Assembly (NCBI GenBank): GCA_030263805.2
Contig: CP136010.1
Location: forward strand, 1,255,001-1,319,000
DNA from: Pseudomonas sp. FeN3W
GTDB taxonomy: Bacteria; Pseudomonadota; Gammaproteobacteria; Pseudomonadales; Pseudomonadaceae
Length of the DNA: 64,000 nucleotides
Direction of reading: 5' to 3'
The notes below the pieces were generated by a model, which was given only the letters and a program-made list of their open reading frames with translations, had not been told where the DNA came from and ran no database searches. How positions within the stretch are numbered: position 1 is the first letter of the stretch; every line of letters starts with the position of its first letter. This document shows, one piece after another, positions 27,673 to 36,590 of the stretch. The position numbers and the translations under genes are program-made.

Positions 27673-27688
27673 TGCAAGGCGCGTGCCA
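27673..27688 (-). promoter_or_regulatory. Sigma54 (RpoN) promoter of flgF
   Basis: Read on the minus strand: TGGCAC-GCGCC-TTGCA, an exact match to the -24/-12 consensus, 54 bases before the flgF start. In pseudomonads such class III flagellar promoters are activated by FleR with RpoN. Confidence 0.88.
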
Positions 27689-27729
27689 TCACCGAAAGGA
27701 CCACTTAAGAAGCTGATTTATATAGGTTT

Positions 27730-27763
27730 TACAGAAACAAAGAAGGCCCTTACGGGCCTTCTT
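27730..27763 (-). terminator. Rho-independent terminator after flgE
   Basis: AAGAAGGCCC (27740-27749) and GGGCCTTCTT (27754-27763) form a perfect 10-bp stem with loop TTAC; the minus-strand transcript runs on into TGTTTCTG. It separates flgBCDE from flgF. Confidence 0.9.
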
Positions 27764-27817
27764 CGAAAGGAGCGGCGGAATAATGCCGTCAGCGGCAACC
27801 TTCTTTGCCGCTGGCTA

Positions 27818-29518
27818 TTACCGCAGATTGATGATGGTCTGCGTGATAGCGCTTTCGGTTTCGATGGTCTTGGCGTTCGCCTGATAGTTGCGCTGGGCGA
27901 CGATCAGATTGACCAGCTGGTCCGAAAGCTCGACGTTGGAGTCCTCCAGCGCACCTGCCTGCAGGGCACCGAGCGTACCGGAGCCTGGCGTGCCGACCAC
28001 GGGCTCGCCTGACTCGAACGATTGCACCCACTGCGACTTGCCCACCGGGGTGAGGCCTTGGACATTGGCGAAGTTCGCCAGGATGATCTGCCCCTGCACC
28101 TTGGATTGACCATTGGTGTAACGGGCGAAGATCACACCGGTGTCGTCGATTTCCAGACCTGCCAGCTCACCGGTGGTGTAACCATCCTGAGCAACACTGT
28201 TCACCGCGAAGGCACTGGCGAACTGCGATGACTTGGAAAAGTCGAGAACGATGCCGTCCGGGTTGGCCAGCGCGCCGTTGGGCGACCATGTAGCGGGAGT
28301 ACCGCCGTCGGATATGGCAGGAATCCAGCCGTCCGGATTGGTCGCGCTAGGACTATTCAAGGTAACTTTGAGATCAGCCCCAACGGTAAAAGGGCCAGCC
28401 TCCGGATTCCCAATGCTGGTTAGAGCACCGGAAGAGTTGAAAGTCAGTCCCATCACATAGGGCTCTGGCGGCTCTTGACCAGGAGCAGCCGGATTACGAC
28501 CATCAATCAGCACCTTCATATCCCAGGTATTGGCGCTAGTCTTGACGAAGTACTGCGTCATGACGTGCGCGTTACCCTGCGAGTCGTAAATGTTCAGCGA
28601 CGTCGAACTGTTATATGTGGTCGGATCGGTCGGATTGAATGTCGCGTCTGCTGTGCTGAGCGCAAGAAGCTTTACAGCCTCAGTCCCCGAAGCGGCCTTG
28701 GCAACCTCTACAGCCGCAACTTCCGCAGCAGCTATAGCCTCGACGACCTTTGGACCAAGCTCTTCATCAGGAATCGCGATACTTCCAACGCTGGATAACA
28801 TCACGTCGTCGTAAGCTGTCCGATCAGCGGCGGGAACATTTATCAAAGCGTCCTTGTAAGCGCTTGCTCGCTCAGCGGCGGTCGGCGCTGACGGAATAAC
28901 TGCGTTTGTAGTCAACCAGCTGTTCATCGCAGTCACCAACTTCGAATCAGTCGTGAAGTTGTCGCGATAAGCCTTGTCGATCACACTATCGTACGATGCC
29001 TGCCATGTTACGGGCGCTTTCTGTGTCGAGTTCAGGTTGAACGCCGTATCGATCTGACTGGTAGCCTTCGGCGCCTGATTGGTCGTCTGCACTTGCAAGT
29101 TACCCACGACGCCATTCTGTAGATTGCCGTTGTCATCTACCGGGAAGCCTTGCAGCTTGTAGCCGAAGTTATCGACCAGGAAGCCCTCACGGTCGGTACC
29201 GAAATAACCCGCGCGCGTATAGCTGACTGCGCCATTGTTGCTGACCTGGAAGAAGCCGTTGCCATTGATCGCCAGATCCAGCGCATTCTGCGTGTAGTTG
29301 ATGTTGCCCTGATTGAACTGCTGAGAAATGTTGGACATCAGCACACCGCTGCCCTGCGGGTTTTTCCCGGTGCCGAGCACGGAGGCCGCATACACATCGG
29401 AGAATTCCGCACGCGACTGCTTGAAACCCACGGTGCCGGCGTTGGCAATGTTGTTGCCGGTGACATTGAGATCTTTACTCGCCGCACGCAGGCCGCTAAG
29501 ACCGATATTGAAGGACAT
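27818..29518 (-). CDS. flgE: Flagellar hook protein FlgE, with enlarged central domain
   Basis: A 566-residue hook subunit. The N-terminus ([36 protein letters not shown]), the [20 protein letters not shown] segment and the C-terminus ([32 protein letters not shown]) are typical. Between [12 protein letters not shown] and [12 protein letters not shown] there is an extra stretch of roughly 110 residues, Ala/Val/Glu-rich ([23 protein letters not shown]), not expected in the shorter FlgE of about 460 residues in P. aeruginosa. It should be part of the surface-exposed variable domain. Confidence 0.94.
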   Translation of the reverse strand: MSFNIGLSGLRAASKDLNVTGNNIANAGTVGFKQSRAEFSDVYAASVLGTGKNPQGSGVLMSNISQQFNQGNINYTQNALDLAINGNGFFQVSNNGAVSYTRAGYFGTDREGFLVDNFGYKLQGFPVDDNGNLQNGVVGNLQVQTTNQAPKATSQIDTAFNLNSTQKAPVTWQASYDSVIDKAYRDNFTTDSKLVTAMNSWLTTNAVIPSAPTAAERASAYKDALINVPAADRTAYDDVMLSSVGSIAIPDEELGPKVVEAIAAAEVAAVEVAKAASGTEAVKLLALSTADATFNPTDPTTYNSSTSLNIYDSQGNAHVMTQYFVKTSANTWDMKVLIDGRNPAAPGQEPPEPYVMGLTFNSSGALTSIGNPEAGPFTVGADLKVTLNSPSATNPDGWIPAISDGGTPATWSPNGALANPDGIVLDFSKSSQFASAFAVNSVAQDGYTTGELAGLEIDDTGVIFARYTNGQSKVQGQIILANFANVQGLTPVGKSQWVQSFESGEPVVGTPGSGTLGALQAGALEDSNVELSDQLVNLIVAQRNYQANAKTIETESAITQTIINLR

Positions 29519-29548
29519 TGAATCGCTCCTTTGCCGAAGTGCCGGCGG

Positions 29549-30232
29549 TTATTGTCCGATGACCTGGACTTGAGAAAGCCCGATGCTGCCAACACCGGCA
29601 AGGTTGAGCATCAGCTCCCCACCGTTGTGCCCGAGGGTGACGCTGTCGACGTTAGCCGGCAGCAAGGTATACAACCCCTTGGTTTCGCCCTGATACGTAG
29701 CCTGCGCTTCGAATCGATAGGTGCCGGGCGGCAAGACATTGCCGCTGGAATCCTTGCCATCCCACATGAAGGAGATGTTCCCGGCCTCTTGCGCGCCCAT
29801 GTTCACGCGGCCAACCGCAGCGCCGGTGTTGTCGTAGATATTCACGAACACGTTGCTGCTCGACGTCGGCAACACCAGGCTAGCCTTGAAGGTTTCACTG
29901 GTATCGACCACAGCCTTGTCGGCCGGCACGATCACCTTGCGACCGACCAGGGACGAGGCCTGGAGCGCCTGCGAAGACTGATAGCCGGAAAGGATGGTTT
30001 CCATGCTGGAATTCAGTTTCTCGACACCCTCGACCGTACTGAACTGCGCCAGCTGACCGATGAACTCGCCGTTTTCCTGGGGTTCCAGCGGATTCTGGTT
30101 GTTCATCTGGGCAACCAGCAGTTCAAGGAACTCGTTCTTGCCAAGGTCGTTACCCTTGACCTCGCGATCCTCTCCGAACTGGTACTGCTCGAGTATCGAA
30201 CTGCTACCGCCAACGCCGCTTGTAGTGCTCAT
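29549..30232 (-). CDS. flgD: Flagellar hook capping protein FlgD
   Basis: A 227-residue scaffold that caps the growing hook. The N-terminal export region (YQFGEDREVKGNDLGKNEFLELLVAQMNNQNPLEPQENGEFIGQLAQFSTVEGVEKLN) is the FlgD signature. The FlgD-Ig part follows (SSNVFVNIYDNTGAAVGRV) with FMWDGKDSSGNVLPPGTYRFEA. It is removed when HAP proteins replace it. Complete. Confidence 0.96.
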   Translation of the reverse strand: MSTTSGVGGSSSILEQYQFGEDREVKGNDLGKNEFLELLVAQMNNQNPLEPQENGEFIGQLAQFSTVEGVEKLNSSMETILSGYQSSQALQASSLVGRKVIVPADKAVVDTSETFKASLVLPTSSSNVFVNIYDNTGAAVGRVNMGAQEAGNISFMWDGKDSSGNVLPPGTYRFEAQATYQGETKGLYTLLPANVDSVTLGHNGGELMLNLAGVGSIGLSQVQVIGQ

Positions 30233-30251
30233 GAATGCGCTCTCGTAACGA

Positions 30252-30695
30252 TCACTGACCCAGCGTCAGCACTTTCTGCAACATGGTCTTGGCCGTATTC
30301 ATCAGTTCGGCGTTGGTCTGAAACGCGCGACTGGCTGAAATCATGTCGGCCATCTCTTCCACCACATTGACGTTCGGGTAATACACGTAGCCGGCCTCGT
30401 CGGCGGCCGGATGATTGGGCTCATAGCGCGCCTGCAGCTCGCCCTGATCCTCGACCACACCCAACACCTGAACGCCTGCACCCGCTTGATCCTGCTCCGC
30501 GAAAAGCGATTGATCAGGCTGACCGCCGGCCTGCTGAAACACGGTCGCAAATACGGGATGCCGCGCTCGGTAAGTCTGATCGACACTGGATGAAACGGTT
30601 TCGGCGTTCGCGATATTGCTGGAGATAGTGTTCAAACGGGTGCTCTGGGCACTCATGCCACTACCGGCAATGTTGAATACGCTGCTTAGAGACAT
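30252..30695 (-). CDS. flgC: Flagellar proximal rod protein FlgC
   Basis: A 147-residue rod subunit. It starts MSLSSVFNIAGSGMSAQSTRLNTISSNIANAETVSSS (rod N-domain) and ends VNVVEEMADMISASRAFQTNAELMNTAKTMLQKVLTLGQ. It lies 11 bp after flgB and before flgD. Confidence 0.96.
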   Translation of the reverse strand: MSLSSVFNIAGSGMSAQSTRLNTISSNIANAETVSSSVDQTYRARHPVFATVFQQAGGQPDQSLFAEQDQAGAGVQVLGVVEDQGELQARYEPNHPAADEAGYVYYPNVNVVEEMADMISASRAFQTNAELMNTAKTMLQKVLTLGQ

Positions 30696-30706
30696 GGGAA
30701 ACTCCT

Positions 30707-31111
30707 TTACTCGCCGCGCAGGGCGCTGATCAGCCCTTTGAATTTGCTATTGAGCAGGGTGAAGCTCGCCTGAAAGTCGACGGCGTTCTTCGCATAGTGG
30801 GATTGCTCGATCTGCAGATCGACAGTGTTCTGGTCAAGCGAGGGATGTGCGGGGGTGCGGAAGCGCAACGAGGCATCGGCAATCTCCAACCCCTCGGCGG
30901 CGATATGCTTGTCACTGGTCCGCGCCACCTCGAATCCGCCCTGGCTGCGAGCGGACTGTTCGGCAAGCACGCTGCTGAAGTCCAAGTCACGAGCCTTGTA
31001 ATTGGGCGTGTCGGCGTTGGCGATATTGTTCGCCAGCACTTCAGCGCGCTGCGAGCGAAAACCGAGCGCCTTCTCGTGTATACCCAATGCCTTATCGAAA
31101 CTGATGCTCAT
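30707..31111 (-). CDS. flgB: Flagellar proximal rod protein FlgB
   Basis: A 134-residue rod subunit: MSISFDKALGIHEKALGFRSQRAEVLANNIANADTPNYKARDLDF at the start, and DLQIEQSHYAKNAVDFQASFTLLNSKFKGLISAL at the end. The start at 31111 gives the family N-terminus; an ATG eight codons upstream adds an unrelated stretch. It is the first gene of flgBCDE, with a sigma54-like promoter 45 bases upstream. Confidence 0.95.
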   Translation of the reverse strand: MSISFDKALGIHEKALGFRSQRAEVLANNIANADTPNYKARDLDFSSVLAEQSARSQGGFEVARTSDKHIAAEGLEIADASLRFRTPAHPSLDQNTVDLQIEQSHYAKNAVDFQASFTLLNSKFKGLISALRGE

Positions 31112-31155
31112 GATCTGGCCCTCTGCCGGATACAAGTCTGCTTACGCAAACACCA

Positions 31156-31170
31156 GCAAAGCTCATGCCA
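31156..31170 (-). promoter_or_regulatory. Sigma54 (RpoN) promoter of flgBCDE
   Basis: Read on the minus strand: TGGCAT-GAGCT-TTGC, one base from the -24/-12 consensus, 45 bases before the flgB start. It fits the RpoN control of hook genes known in Pseudomonas. Confidence 0.8.
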
Positions 31171-31229
31171 CTGAACGTAACTCTTTGATTTCAGGAGGCT
31201 AGCGAGAGAGCTCTCGGCTAGCGGGCGTC

Positions 31230-31257
31230 AAAAGCGGCAAGGCTTTACCGCTTTTTT
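31230..31257 (-). terminator. Terminator after cheR
   Basis: AAAAGCGG (31230-31237) and CCGCTTTT (31248-31255) form an 8-bp stem. On the minus strand it lies after the cheR stop and before the flgB promoter. A second hairpin (CCGTCAT/ATGACGG, 31265-31283) lies between it and the cheR stop. Confidence 0.65.
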
Positions 31258-31308
31258 GCCGCATCCGTCATGTTGCATGACGGTTTTCTGCCGCCGGCGT
31301 GATGCCGG

Positions 31309-32133
31309 CTACTTCGCCTTGTAGATGATCCCCGGACTGCATTGGACCATCTGATAAAGCTCCGGCAGGCCATTGAGCGCTTCGGATGCGCCAAGAAACA
31401 GATAGCCGCCCGGGCGCAATGTCGCATGAATGCGCTTGAGAATATCCTTCTTCACATCAGCGGAAAAATAGATCAGCACATTGCGGCAAAACACGATGTC
31501 GAACTTGCCCAGCGCGGCATAGCTATCGAGCAGATTCTGCACCCTGAACTCGACACGCGAACGGATCGCGGGCTTGACCGCCCATCGCCCCGGCGCCTTT
31601 ACATCGAAGTAGCGCTGCAGGCGCTCACTGGACAGACCGCGAGCAATTGCCAGGCTGTCGTACTCTGCCGCCTTGCACGCTGCGAGCATCGCGCCGGACA
31701 GTTCGGTAGCTACGATCTGCACGCCGGTTTTCGCCTGACTGGGATTGCTGCGCTCGTACTCATCGATGGACATCGACAGCGAGTACGGCTCCTGCCCGGA
31801 CGAGCATGCCGCCGACCATATTCGCAGACGCTGCCCTGCCCCAGCCTTGAGCATCTCTGGCAGCACGCGACTCTTGAGCACTTCGAAAGGATAGGTGTCA
31901 CGAAACCAGAGCGTTTCGTTGGTCGTCATCGCATCGACGACCAACTCCCGAAGCCCGCTGCGTGGCTGTGCCTGAATCTTCCGAACCAGATCGCCCAGCG
32001 TCTTGATGCCCTGTTGTTCCATCAGCTTGTTCAGCCGACTGGACACCAGATACTGCTTGTTACTGCCCAGCAGAATGCCGCACGTCTTTTCAAGAAATAC
32101 CCGGAACTGCTCGAAATCCAGATCGACTGACAC
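31309..32133 (-). CDS. cheR: Chemotaxis protein methyltransferase CheR
   Basis: A protein of about 274 residues that methylates glutamates of chemoreceptors using SAM. The N-terminal helical CheR_N domain (about 5-65) is followed by the SAM-binding domain with IWSAACSSGQEPYSLSM, VEFRVQNLLD, KFDIVFCRNVLIYFS and LRPGGYLFLGASEAL. The start is GTG at 32133, or the adjacent TTG at 32136; both share the same upstream GAGG. It follows cheV, an arrangement known in Pseudomonas beside flgA. Confidence 0.93.
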   Translation of the reverse strand: MSVDLDFEQFRVFLEKTCGILLGSNKQYLVSSRLNKLMEQQGIKTLGDLVRKIQAQPRSGLRELVVDAMTTNETLWFRDTYPFEVLKSRVLPEMLKAGAGQRLRIWSAACSSGQEPYSLSMSIDEYERSNPSQAKTGVQIVATELSGAMLAACKAAEYDSLAIARGLSSERLQRYFDVKAPGRWAVKPAIRSRVEFRVQNLLDSYAALGKFDIVFCRNVLIYFSADVKKDILKRIHATLRPGGYLFLGASEALNGLPELYQMVQCSPGIIYKAK

Positions 32134-32168
32134 CAATCAAAGCCTCACCATCATGAGAGGAACTAGCC

Positions 32169-33101
32169 TCAGTTTGCATCCGCCTGCCTGATTCGCTCGG
32201 CCACTCGAGCAGCGAGATCGTCAGGCTGGAACTTGGCGAGGAAATCATCCGCCCCCGCCCGCTTCACCATGTTCTGGTTGAACACGCCGGAAAGGGAAGT
32301 ATGCAGGAGTATATGCATACCTTGCATGCGCGGATCGTGCCGTACCTCGGTAGTCAGGGTATAGCCATCCATTTCCGGCATTTCAATATCGGAAATCATC
32401 ATCAGAAACTCTTCAGCAGGCTTCTTGCCCTCGTCAGCCATTCGCTTCAGATAGTTGAGAGCTTCGCGTCCATCATTAAGTTTGACGACCTCGATACCGA
32501 TATTTTCCAGGCAGCGAGCAATCTGCTTACGCGCTACAGACGAGTCGTCGACTATGAGCACACGACACGAGAGCGCCTTGGCACGGGTATCCTCATCGAC
32601 CACATCGGCTGATACCTCTTCGGAGGTCGGTGCGACTTCCGCCAACACCTTTTCCACATCGATGATTTCCACCAGCTTGTTGTCGATGTGAGTTACGGCC
32701 GTCAGGTAATGATCACGCCCCGCCCCTCTTGGTGGGGGCAGAATCGCTTCCCAGTTCAGGTTGACGATTCTTTCGACAGAGCTCACCAGAAAACCCAGCG
32801 TTCTGTTGTTGTACTCGGTGATGACCGCAAAAGAATTCTGTACGTCCATCAGCGCAGTCTTGCCCGTGGCGAGCGACAGATCGAGGATGGGCAAGGTACT
32901 GCCGCGAATACTCGCAACACCACGTACTACCCGACCGCATTTCGGCATCACGGTCAGGCGCGGGCACTGCAGCACCTCGCGCACCTTGAACACATTGATT
33001 CCGTACAGCTGCTCGCCTTCAAGACGGAAAAGCAGCAGCTCCAAACGGTTTTGCCCCACCAACTGGGTACGCTGGTTAACCGAATCCAATACACCGGCCA
33101 T
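32169..33101 (-). CDS. cheV: Chemotaxis coupling protein CheV (CheW-receiver fusion)
   Basis: A 310-residue adaptor. The N-terminal CheW domain (about 20-160; LELLLFRLEGEQLYGINVFKVREVLQCPRLTVMP) couples receptors to CheA. The C-terminal receiver domain (about 180-305) has VLIVDDSS, a phosphorylatable Asp in MMISDIEMPEMDG and the final ADDFLAKFQPDDL with the conserved Lys. The start at 33101 (MAGVLDSVNQRTQ) is preferred; the upstream frame is non-homologous. It is divergent from flgA and upstream of cheR. Confidence 0.95.
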   Translation of the reverse strand: MAGVLDSVNQRTQLVGQNRLELLLFRLEGEQLYGINVFKVREVLQCPRLTVMPKCGRVVRGVASIRGSTLPILDLSLATGKTALMDVQNSFAVITEYNNRTLGFLVSSVERIVNLNWEAILPPPRGAGRDHYLTAVTHIDNKLVEIIDVEKVLAEVAPTSEEVSADVVDEDTRAKALSCRVLIVDDSSVARKQIARCLENIGIEVVKLNDGREALNYLKRMADEGKKPAEEFLMMISDIEMPEMDGYTLTTEVRHDPRMQGMHILLHTSLSGVFNQNMVKRAGADDFLAKFQPDDLAARVAERIRQADAN

Positions 33102-33171
33102 GCCAGTCTTCCTCTCTGCTTGCAGATTATTGGGGCCGACGACGCGGCACGCCCCTTGCTTTGGTTGGGAT

Positions 33172-33921
33172 ATGAACGTCCAGATGACCATTTTCCGGCG
33201 CGGCCGGCTACCGTATAGAAACGTGCTGCTATCAATGCTGTGCGTGTTTGCTCAGTACACCCACGCGTCAACCATGTCACATCCTCAACAGCTTATCGAC
33301 GTGACCGAGCAGTTTCTTGAGCAGACAGTGAGCGAGTATTTGAACCGCAGTACTATCGATGCACGCTACGAGATCGAAGTTGCCAGACTGGATCCGCGTT
33401 TGCGCTTGAATCAATGCGATCAACCAATCGCGGCCAGCCTTGGCAGCACCACCATCCCAGTAGGACGCGTGAGCGTACGAGTAAGTTGCGAAGGCAGCAG
33501 CCCCTGGTCGGTATTCGTCCCCAGCCACGTTCGTCTTTATCGTCAGGTCATTGTCGCCAGCAGATCACTTCTGCGCGGCACCGTGCTGACCGATGCAGAC
33601 GTGAGCCTTGCCGAACGGGACGTATCCATCCTTACTCAGGGATACCTGACCCGGCACGACGAGGCGCTGGGTAACAAACTGACACGACCGGCCCAGCCAG
33701 ACCAGGTAATCACACCTAACCAGCTGGAAATGGCGAAGGTGGTACGCAAAGGCGATCAGGTGGTCATTACGGCCAGGACGGGCTCGATAAGCGTACGCAT
33801 GCCCGGCGAGGCGATGGCCGACGGCGTCACGGGCAAGCAGATCCCGGTTAAGAACCAACGCTCCGGTCGCACGATCAAGGCTCGAGTGACTGGCCCAGGT
33901 CAGGTTGAAGTGGCAATGTAG
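33172..33921 (+). CDS. flgA: Flagellar P-ring chaperone FlgA
   Basis: A periplasmic chaperone of about 249 residues for FlgI assembly. It has an N-terminal signal sequence (VLLSMLCVFAQYTHA), then the SAF-domain-like C-terminal half: RSLLRGTVLTDADVSLAERDVSILTQGYLT and PNQLEMAKVVRKGDQVVITARTGSISVRMPGEAMADG. The start ATG 33172 or the ATG at 33184 are both possible. The N-terminus of the gene faces cheV with little space between the two. Confidence 0.9.
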   Translation: MNVQMTIFRRGRLPYRNVLLSMLCVFAQYTHASTMSHPQQLIDVTEQFLEQTVSEYLNRSTIDARYEIEVARLDPRLRLNQCDQPIAASLGSTTIPVGRVSVRVSCEGSSPWSVFVPSHVRLYRQVIVASRSLLRGTVLTDADVSLAERDVSILTQGYLTRHDEALGNKLTRPAQPDQVITPNQLEMAKVVRKGDQVVITARTGSISVRMPGEAMADGVTGKQIPVKNQRSGRTIKARVTGPGQVEVAM

Positions 33922-33971
33922 GCATGAAGCAGACGACGGAGTTTTCCAGTGTGTTCGCTGGAAAAAAAGGC

Positions 33972-33997
33972 TAAAGTTTCATCCATTGTTGCCGAAC
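33972..33997 (+). promoter_or_regulatory. Sigma28 (FliA) promoter of flgM
   Basis: TAAAGTTT (33972-33979), 11 bases, GCCGAAC (33991-33997), matching the TAAAGTTT-N11-GCCGATAA consensus in the -35 box and spacing. It lies about 40 bases before the flgM start. Confidence 0.85.
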
Positions 33998-34034
33998 ACA
34001 TGGCAAGCGTCCTGATTCCTTCGAGGTTTGCATC

Positions 34035-34358
34035 ATGGTCATCGACTTCAATCGGCCCAATAGTCCACTGAACGCCCCTAACGGGCGCAGCAGCGTACAA
34101 GGCAACGAGCGTACTTCTGGCACTCAGCAAGGGCCAGCCAGCGAAGCGCCGAAAGCCGACAGCGTCAACACCAGCGACACCGTTCAACTGAGCCCTGAAG
34201 CCCAGCGCCTGCAGCAAGCAACTGACAAACTGAACGAGCAACCTGCAGTAGATCAGGAGCGCGTAGCGAAGCTGAAACAGGCGATCGCCGAGGGCTCCTA
34301 TCAGGTCGATAGCCAACGTGTCGCATCCAAGCTGCTCGCATTCGAAAGCCAGCGCTGA
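34035..34358 (+). CDS. flgM: Anti-sigma28 factor FlgM
   Basis: A 107-residue mostly disordered protein that binds and blocks FliA until hook completion, when it is exported. The N-terminal part is polar. The C-terminal part has the FlgM signature [15 protein letters not shown] and [33 protein letters not shown], the sigma-binding helices. A sigma28 promoter upstream gives the usual feedback loop. It is followed by flgN. Confidence 0.95.
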   Translation: MVIDFNRPNSPLNAPNGRSSVQGNERTSGTQQGPASEAPKADSVNTSDTVQLSPEAQRLQQATDKLNEQPAVDQERVAKLKQAIAEGSYQVDSQRVASKLLAFESQR

Positions 34359-34400
34359 ACCTGAGCCGACACCTACACGCGAGCATGCCCAGAGCACGAA

Positions 34401-34871
34401 ATGCAAGACACAGCCCTGCTTGAGCAGCTAACCGATGATATCGGCATTGCACGCCAGCTTCTTGAACTCGTCGATCAGGAGTTCACCGCGCTGGATGAAC
34501 GCAACCTGACGAAGCTAGAAGCGATATTGGCGAAGAAGCAGCCGCTACTGGCACTGCTTGCACAGCATGGCGCTCAGCGCAGCCAGTGGCTTACAGGGCA
34601 GCAGCTGACTCCAGATCGCGCCGGACTCGAAGCGGCTGCAAGCAGATCGAAAAGCGGTACGCTTATTCTTGAGCAAGCGCTGGCGCTGGAAACAGAGCTT
34701 GAGCGCTGCCGCAGTGCCAATGAAAGAAACGGCCGCCTCATCCACGCCAACCAAAGCGCCCTTGGCGGGATGCTGCACATTCTCCAAGGCAAGGAGGATA
34801 CACCTGGCCTGTATGACAATCGTGGCGGTGCCGCCAAGAACAAGCCGCAACGACCTCTGAGCCAAGCCTGA
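34401..34871 (+). CDS. flgN: Flagellar export chaperone FlgN
   Basis: A 156-residue all-helical chaperone for FlgK and FlgL. It shows the FlgN pattern: a first helix with LLEQLTDDIGIARQLLELVDQEFTALDERNLTKLEAILAKKQPLL, and the C-terminal conserved SANERNGRLIHANQSALGGMLHILQG. It lies 42 bp after flgM. Sequence identity within this family is low, but gene order supports the call. Confidence 0.93.
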   Translation: MQDTALLEQLTDDIGIARQLLELVDQEFTALDERNLTKLEAILAKKQPLLALLAQHGAQRSQWLTGQQLTPDRAGLEAAASRSKSGTLILEQALALETELERCRSANERNGRLIHANQSALGGMLHILQGKEDTPGLYDNRGGAAKNKPQRPLSQA

Positions 34872-34933
34872 ACGATATACGCCACAAGGACGCAACGCCA
34901 TGGTGACAACAATGCGCCGGAGAGCACCGGCCC

Positions 34934-35680
34934 GTGTCTAGCTTATTCCTCGGCGATGAAGGTCCGCAGCCTCCCAAGGTATTGACGGCACCACTTGAGA
35001 TTTACGCCAATCTGCGTCCGCTTCTGGACAACAACACTCCCCTAACGCTTCGCTTCCATGAGCGCAACCAGCGCTACCAGAGCTTTCTGGTTGAAATGAA
35101 TCGTGAAACTGGCTGGATAGCGCTCGACGAGCTGATCCCCAATGACGGCGAGAGATTGCTACTGCAAGGTGAGCGGATTCATATCGAAGGATTCTACGAA
35201 GGTGCACGACTCTCCTGGACGAGCGACCAGCAGGTTCATATCGGAGAGATTGATGGCGCCCGCTGCTACTGGATCCCAGTCCCGACAACGCTCACTTATC
35301 ATCAGCGCCGCAACGCGTATCGCGCTCAACTGAAAGAGCTCGCCGTCGCGGCCCAGCTGGGCGGCTCGACAGTGAGAAAAGCCCTGGAAGGCAGACTGCT
35401 CGATATATCGGCGACCGGCTGCAAGCTGAGCGTAAAGGGCGACCAACAGGCTGCGCTCCAAACGGGCCAAGTCTACGAGTTGAGCGCGAAGCTACCAATC
35501 GGCGCGATACAGACAGAAGTCGAGCTTCGTCATGTGAGCATTGATGAAAAGTCAGGGACTTCAATTTGCGGGCTGCGCTTTCACCGCCTCAGCGGACTGA
35601 CGCAACGGCAGATTGAAAGACTCGTGTACCAGCTGCAACGCGACGCACGCCGCGACAATTCGGATTCACCGTTCGGCTGA
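34934..35680 (+). CDS. flgZ: PilZ-domain flagellar brake protein FlgZ (YcgR)
   Basis: A 248-residue c-di-GMP effector. The N-terminal YcgR domain (about 20-120) is followed by a PilZ domain (about 125-235) with the binding motifs QRRNAYR and DISATGCK. With c-di-GMP bound, the family slows the flagellar motor. The start is GTG at 34934. It follows flgM and flgN, the locus where pseudomonads carry flgZ. Confidence 0.9.
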   Translation: MSSLFLGDEGPQPPKVLTAPLEIYANLRPLLDNNTPLTLRFHERNQRYQSFLVEMNRETGWIALDELIPNDGERLLLQGERIHIEGFYEGARLSWTSDQQVHIGEIDGARCYWIPVPTTLTYHQRRNAYRAQLKELAVAAQLGGSTVRKALEGRLLDISATGCKLSVKGDQQAALQTGQVYELSAKLPIGAIQTEVELRHVSIDEKSGTSICGLRFHRLSGLTQRQIERLVYQLQRDARRDNSDSPFG

Positions 35681-35797
35681 CGCGTCGCGCATGGCGCAGC
35701 GAACCTGAACAGCCCCCAGCTAAAGGCTTGCCGCATAGAGCGGCACAGCCGATCTCAAAACCTCGATGCCCAAGCGTGATGAGCACGCAAAATCTTA

Positions 35798-35874
35798 TGG
35801 CGTCCCAGGCGAGGTTCGAACTCACAACCTTCCCCTTAGGAGGGGGATGCTCTATCCAATTGAGCTACTGGGAC
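35798..35874 (-). tRNA. tRNA-Arg (anticodon CCT)
   Basis: The cloverleaf is readable on the minus strand: acceptor GTCCCAG pairs with CTGGGAC, the anticodon loop CTCCTAA gives anticodon CCT, the T-loop is GGTTCGAACC-like (GAGTTCGAAC), and CCA is encoded. 77 bases. Such tRNAs are common integration sites. Confidence 0.95.
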
Positions 35875-36146
35875 ATCACGCGGCGGGCATGGTAACTAGC
35901 CAAGCATGATTTGTCATGCCCATCCTAGACCCGATGCCGAAGCGGCGTCCCACAGGTTAAACAGCCCTCCTCACGCACCGCAATGCAAATTGCATGATCA
36001 CTATTGGCCATCCGTGCAAAGCGCAAGAAGCGTCCGCCTCGAACCAACACCAACTTATTGATTTATAAGAGATTTTATCCAGCATGACTTTGGCACAGCT
36101 ACTGCAATAGCTAGGCAAAGTTAACGTGACGCGAAGGATAACGCTC

Positions 36147-36359
36147 ATGATCAAGTCGGCTTTTCTTCTCACTACAGGCTTTACATTTGCCGCCCTGACA
36201 GTCTCGCAGCTGCCATTCGCCGAGCCGCAGCAAAAGCGATACGAGCCCTCTTCTCAGCTCTCAATTCAGCGTACTAGCAACTCAGAACGCGCACAGATCA
36301 CCACCCTCAACTCAGGCGAGACGAGCATGCTCTCTCAACCGCAACGCTGGGTGTTTTAA
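36147..36359 (+). CDS. Small exported hypothetical protein
   Basis: A 70-residue protein with a signal-like N-terminus (MIKSAFLLTTGFTFAALTVSQLPFA), followed by a short polar Ser/Gln-rich tail (QQKRYEPSSQLSIQRTSNSERAQI). The start at 36147 is chosen over 36126 because AAGGAT lies at a good distance. Not recognised. The 270 bp before it (35875-36146) hold no other gene; they are AT-rich. Confidence 0.55.
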   Translation: MIKSAFLLTTGFTFAALTVSQLPFAEPQQKRYEPSSQLSIQRTSNSERAQITTLNSGETSMLSQPQRWVF

Positions 36360-36404
36360 GGGATTCAGCTGAGCGCGGATGGTTCCGCAAAAAAGGAGTT
36401 ACTC

Positions 36405-36590
36405 ATGTCCAGATTTGCAATAACTTGCCTGCTTCTTACCGCAGCGTGCGCGTATGGCACCTTCCTGGCCCCGCAAAGCCTGGCGACCCTGGATACCGCG
36501 TGCAAGGCGGGGCTTGGCATATTCGGCAGTTTGTCGCTGTTTGCGCTCATGATCGGACGCAGGATCAAGTTTGATCCAGTGCTTCGTTAG
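36405..36590 (+). CDS. Small membrane hypothetical protein
   Basis: A 61-residue protein preceded by a strong ribosome binding site (AAGGAGT). It has two hydrophobic stretches (MSRFAITCLLLTAACAYGTFL and LGIFGSLSLFALMIG) and ends KFDPVLR. It could be a two-span inner-membrane peptide. Not recognised. It lies 46 bp after the previous small gene, so both may share a transcript. Confidence 0.6.
   Translation: MSRFAITCLLLTAACAYGTFLAPQSLATLDTACKAGLGIFGSLSLFALMIGRRIKFDPVLR

Noticed and set aside
33942..33965. Hairpin TTTTCCAG/CTGGAAAA as terminator of flgA
   Set aside because: The following bases on the plus strand are A residues, not T, so it does not fit an intrinsic terminator for flgA.
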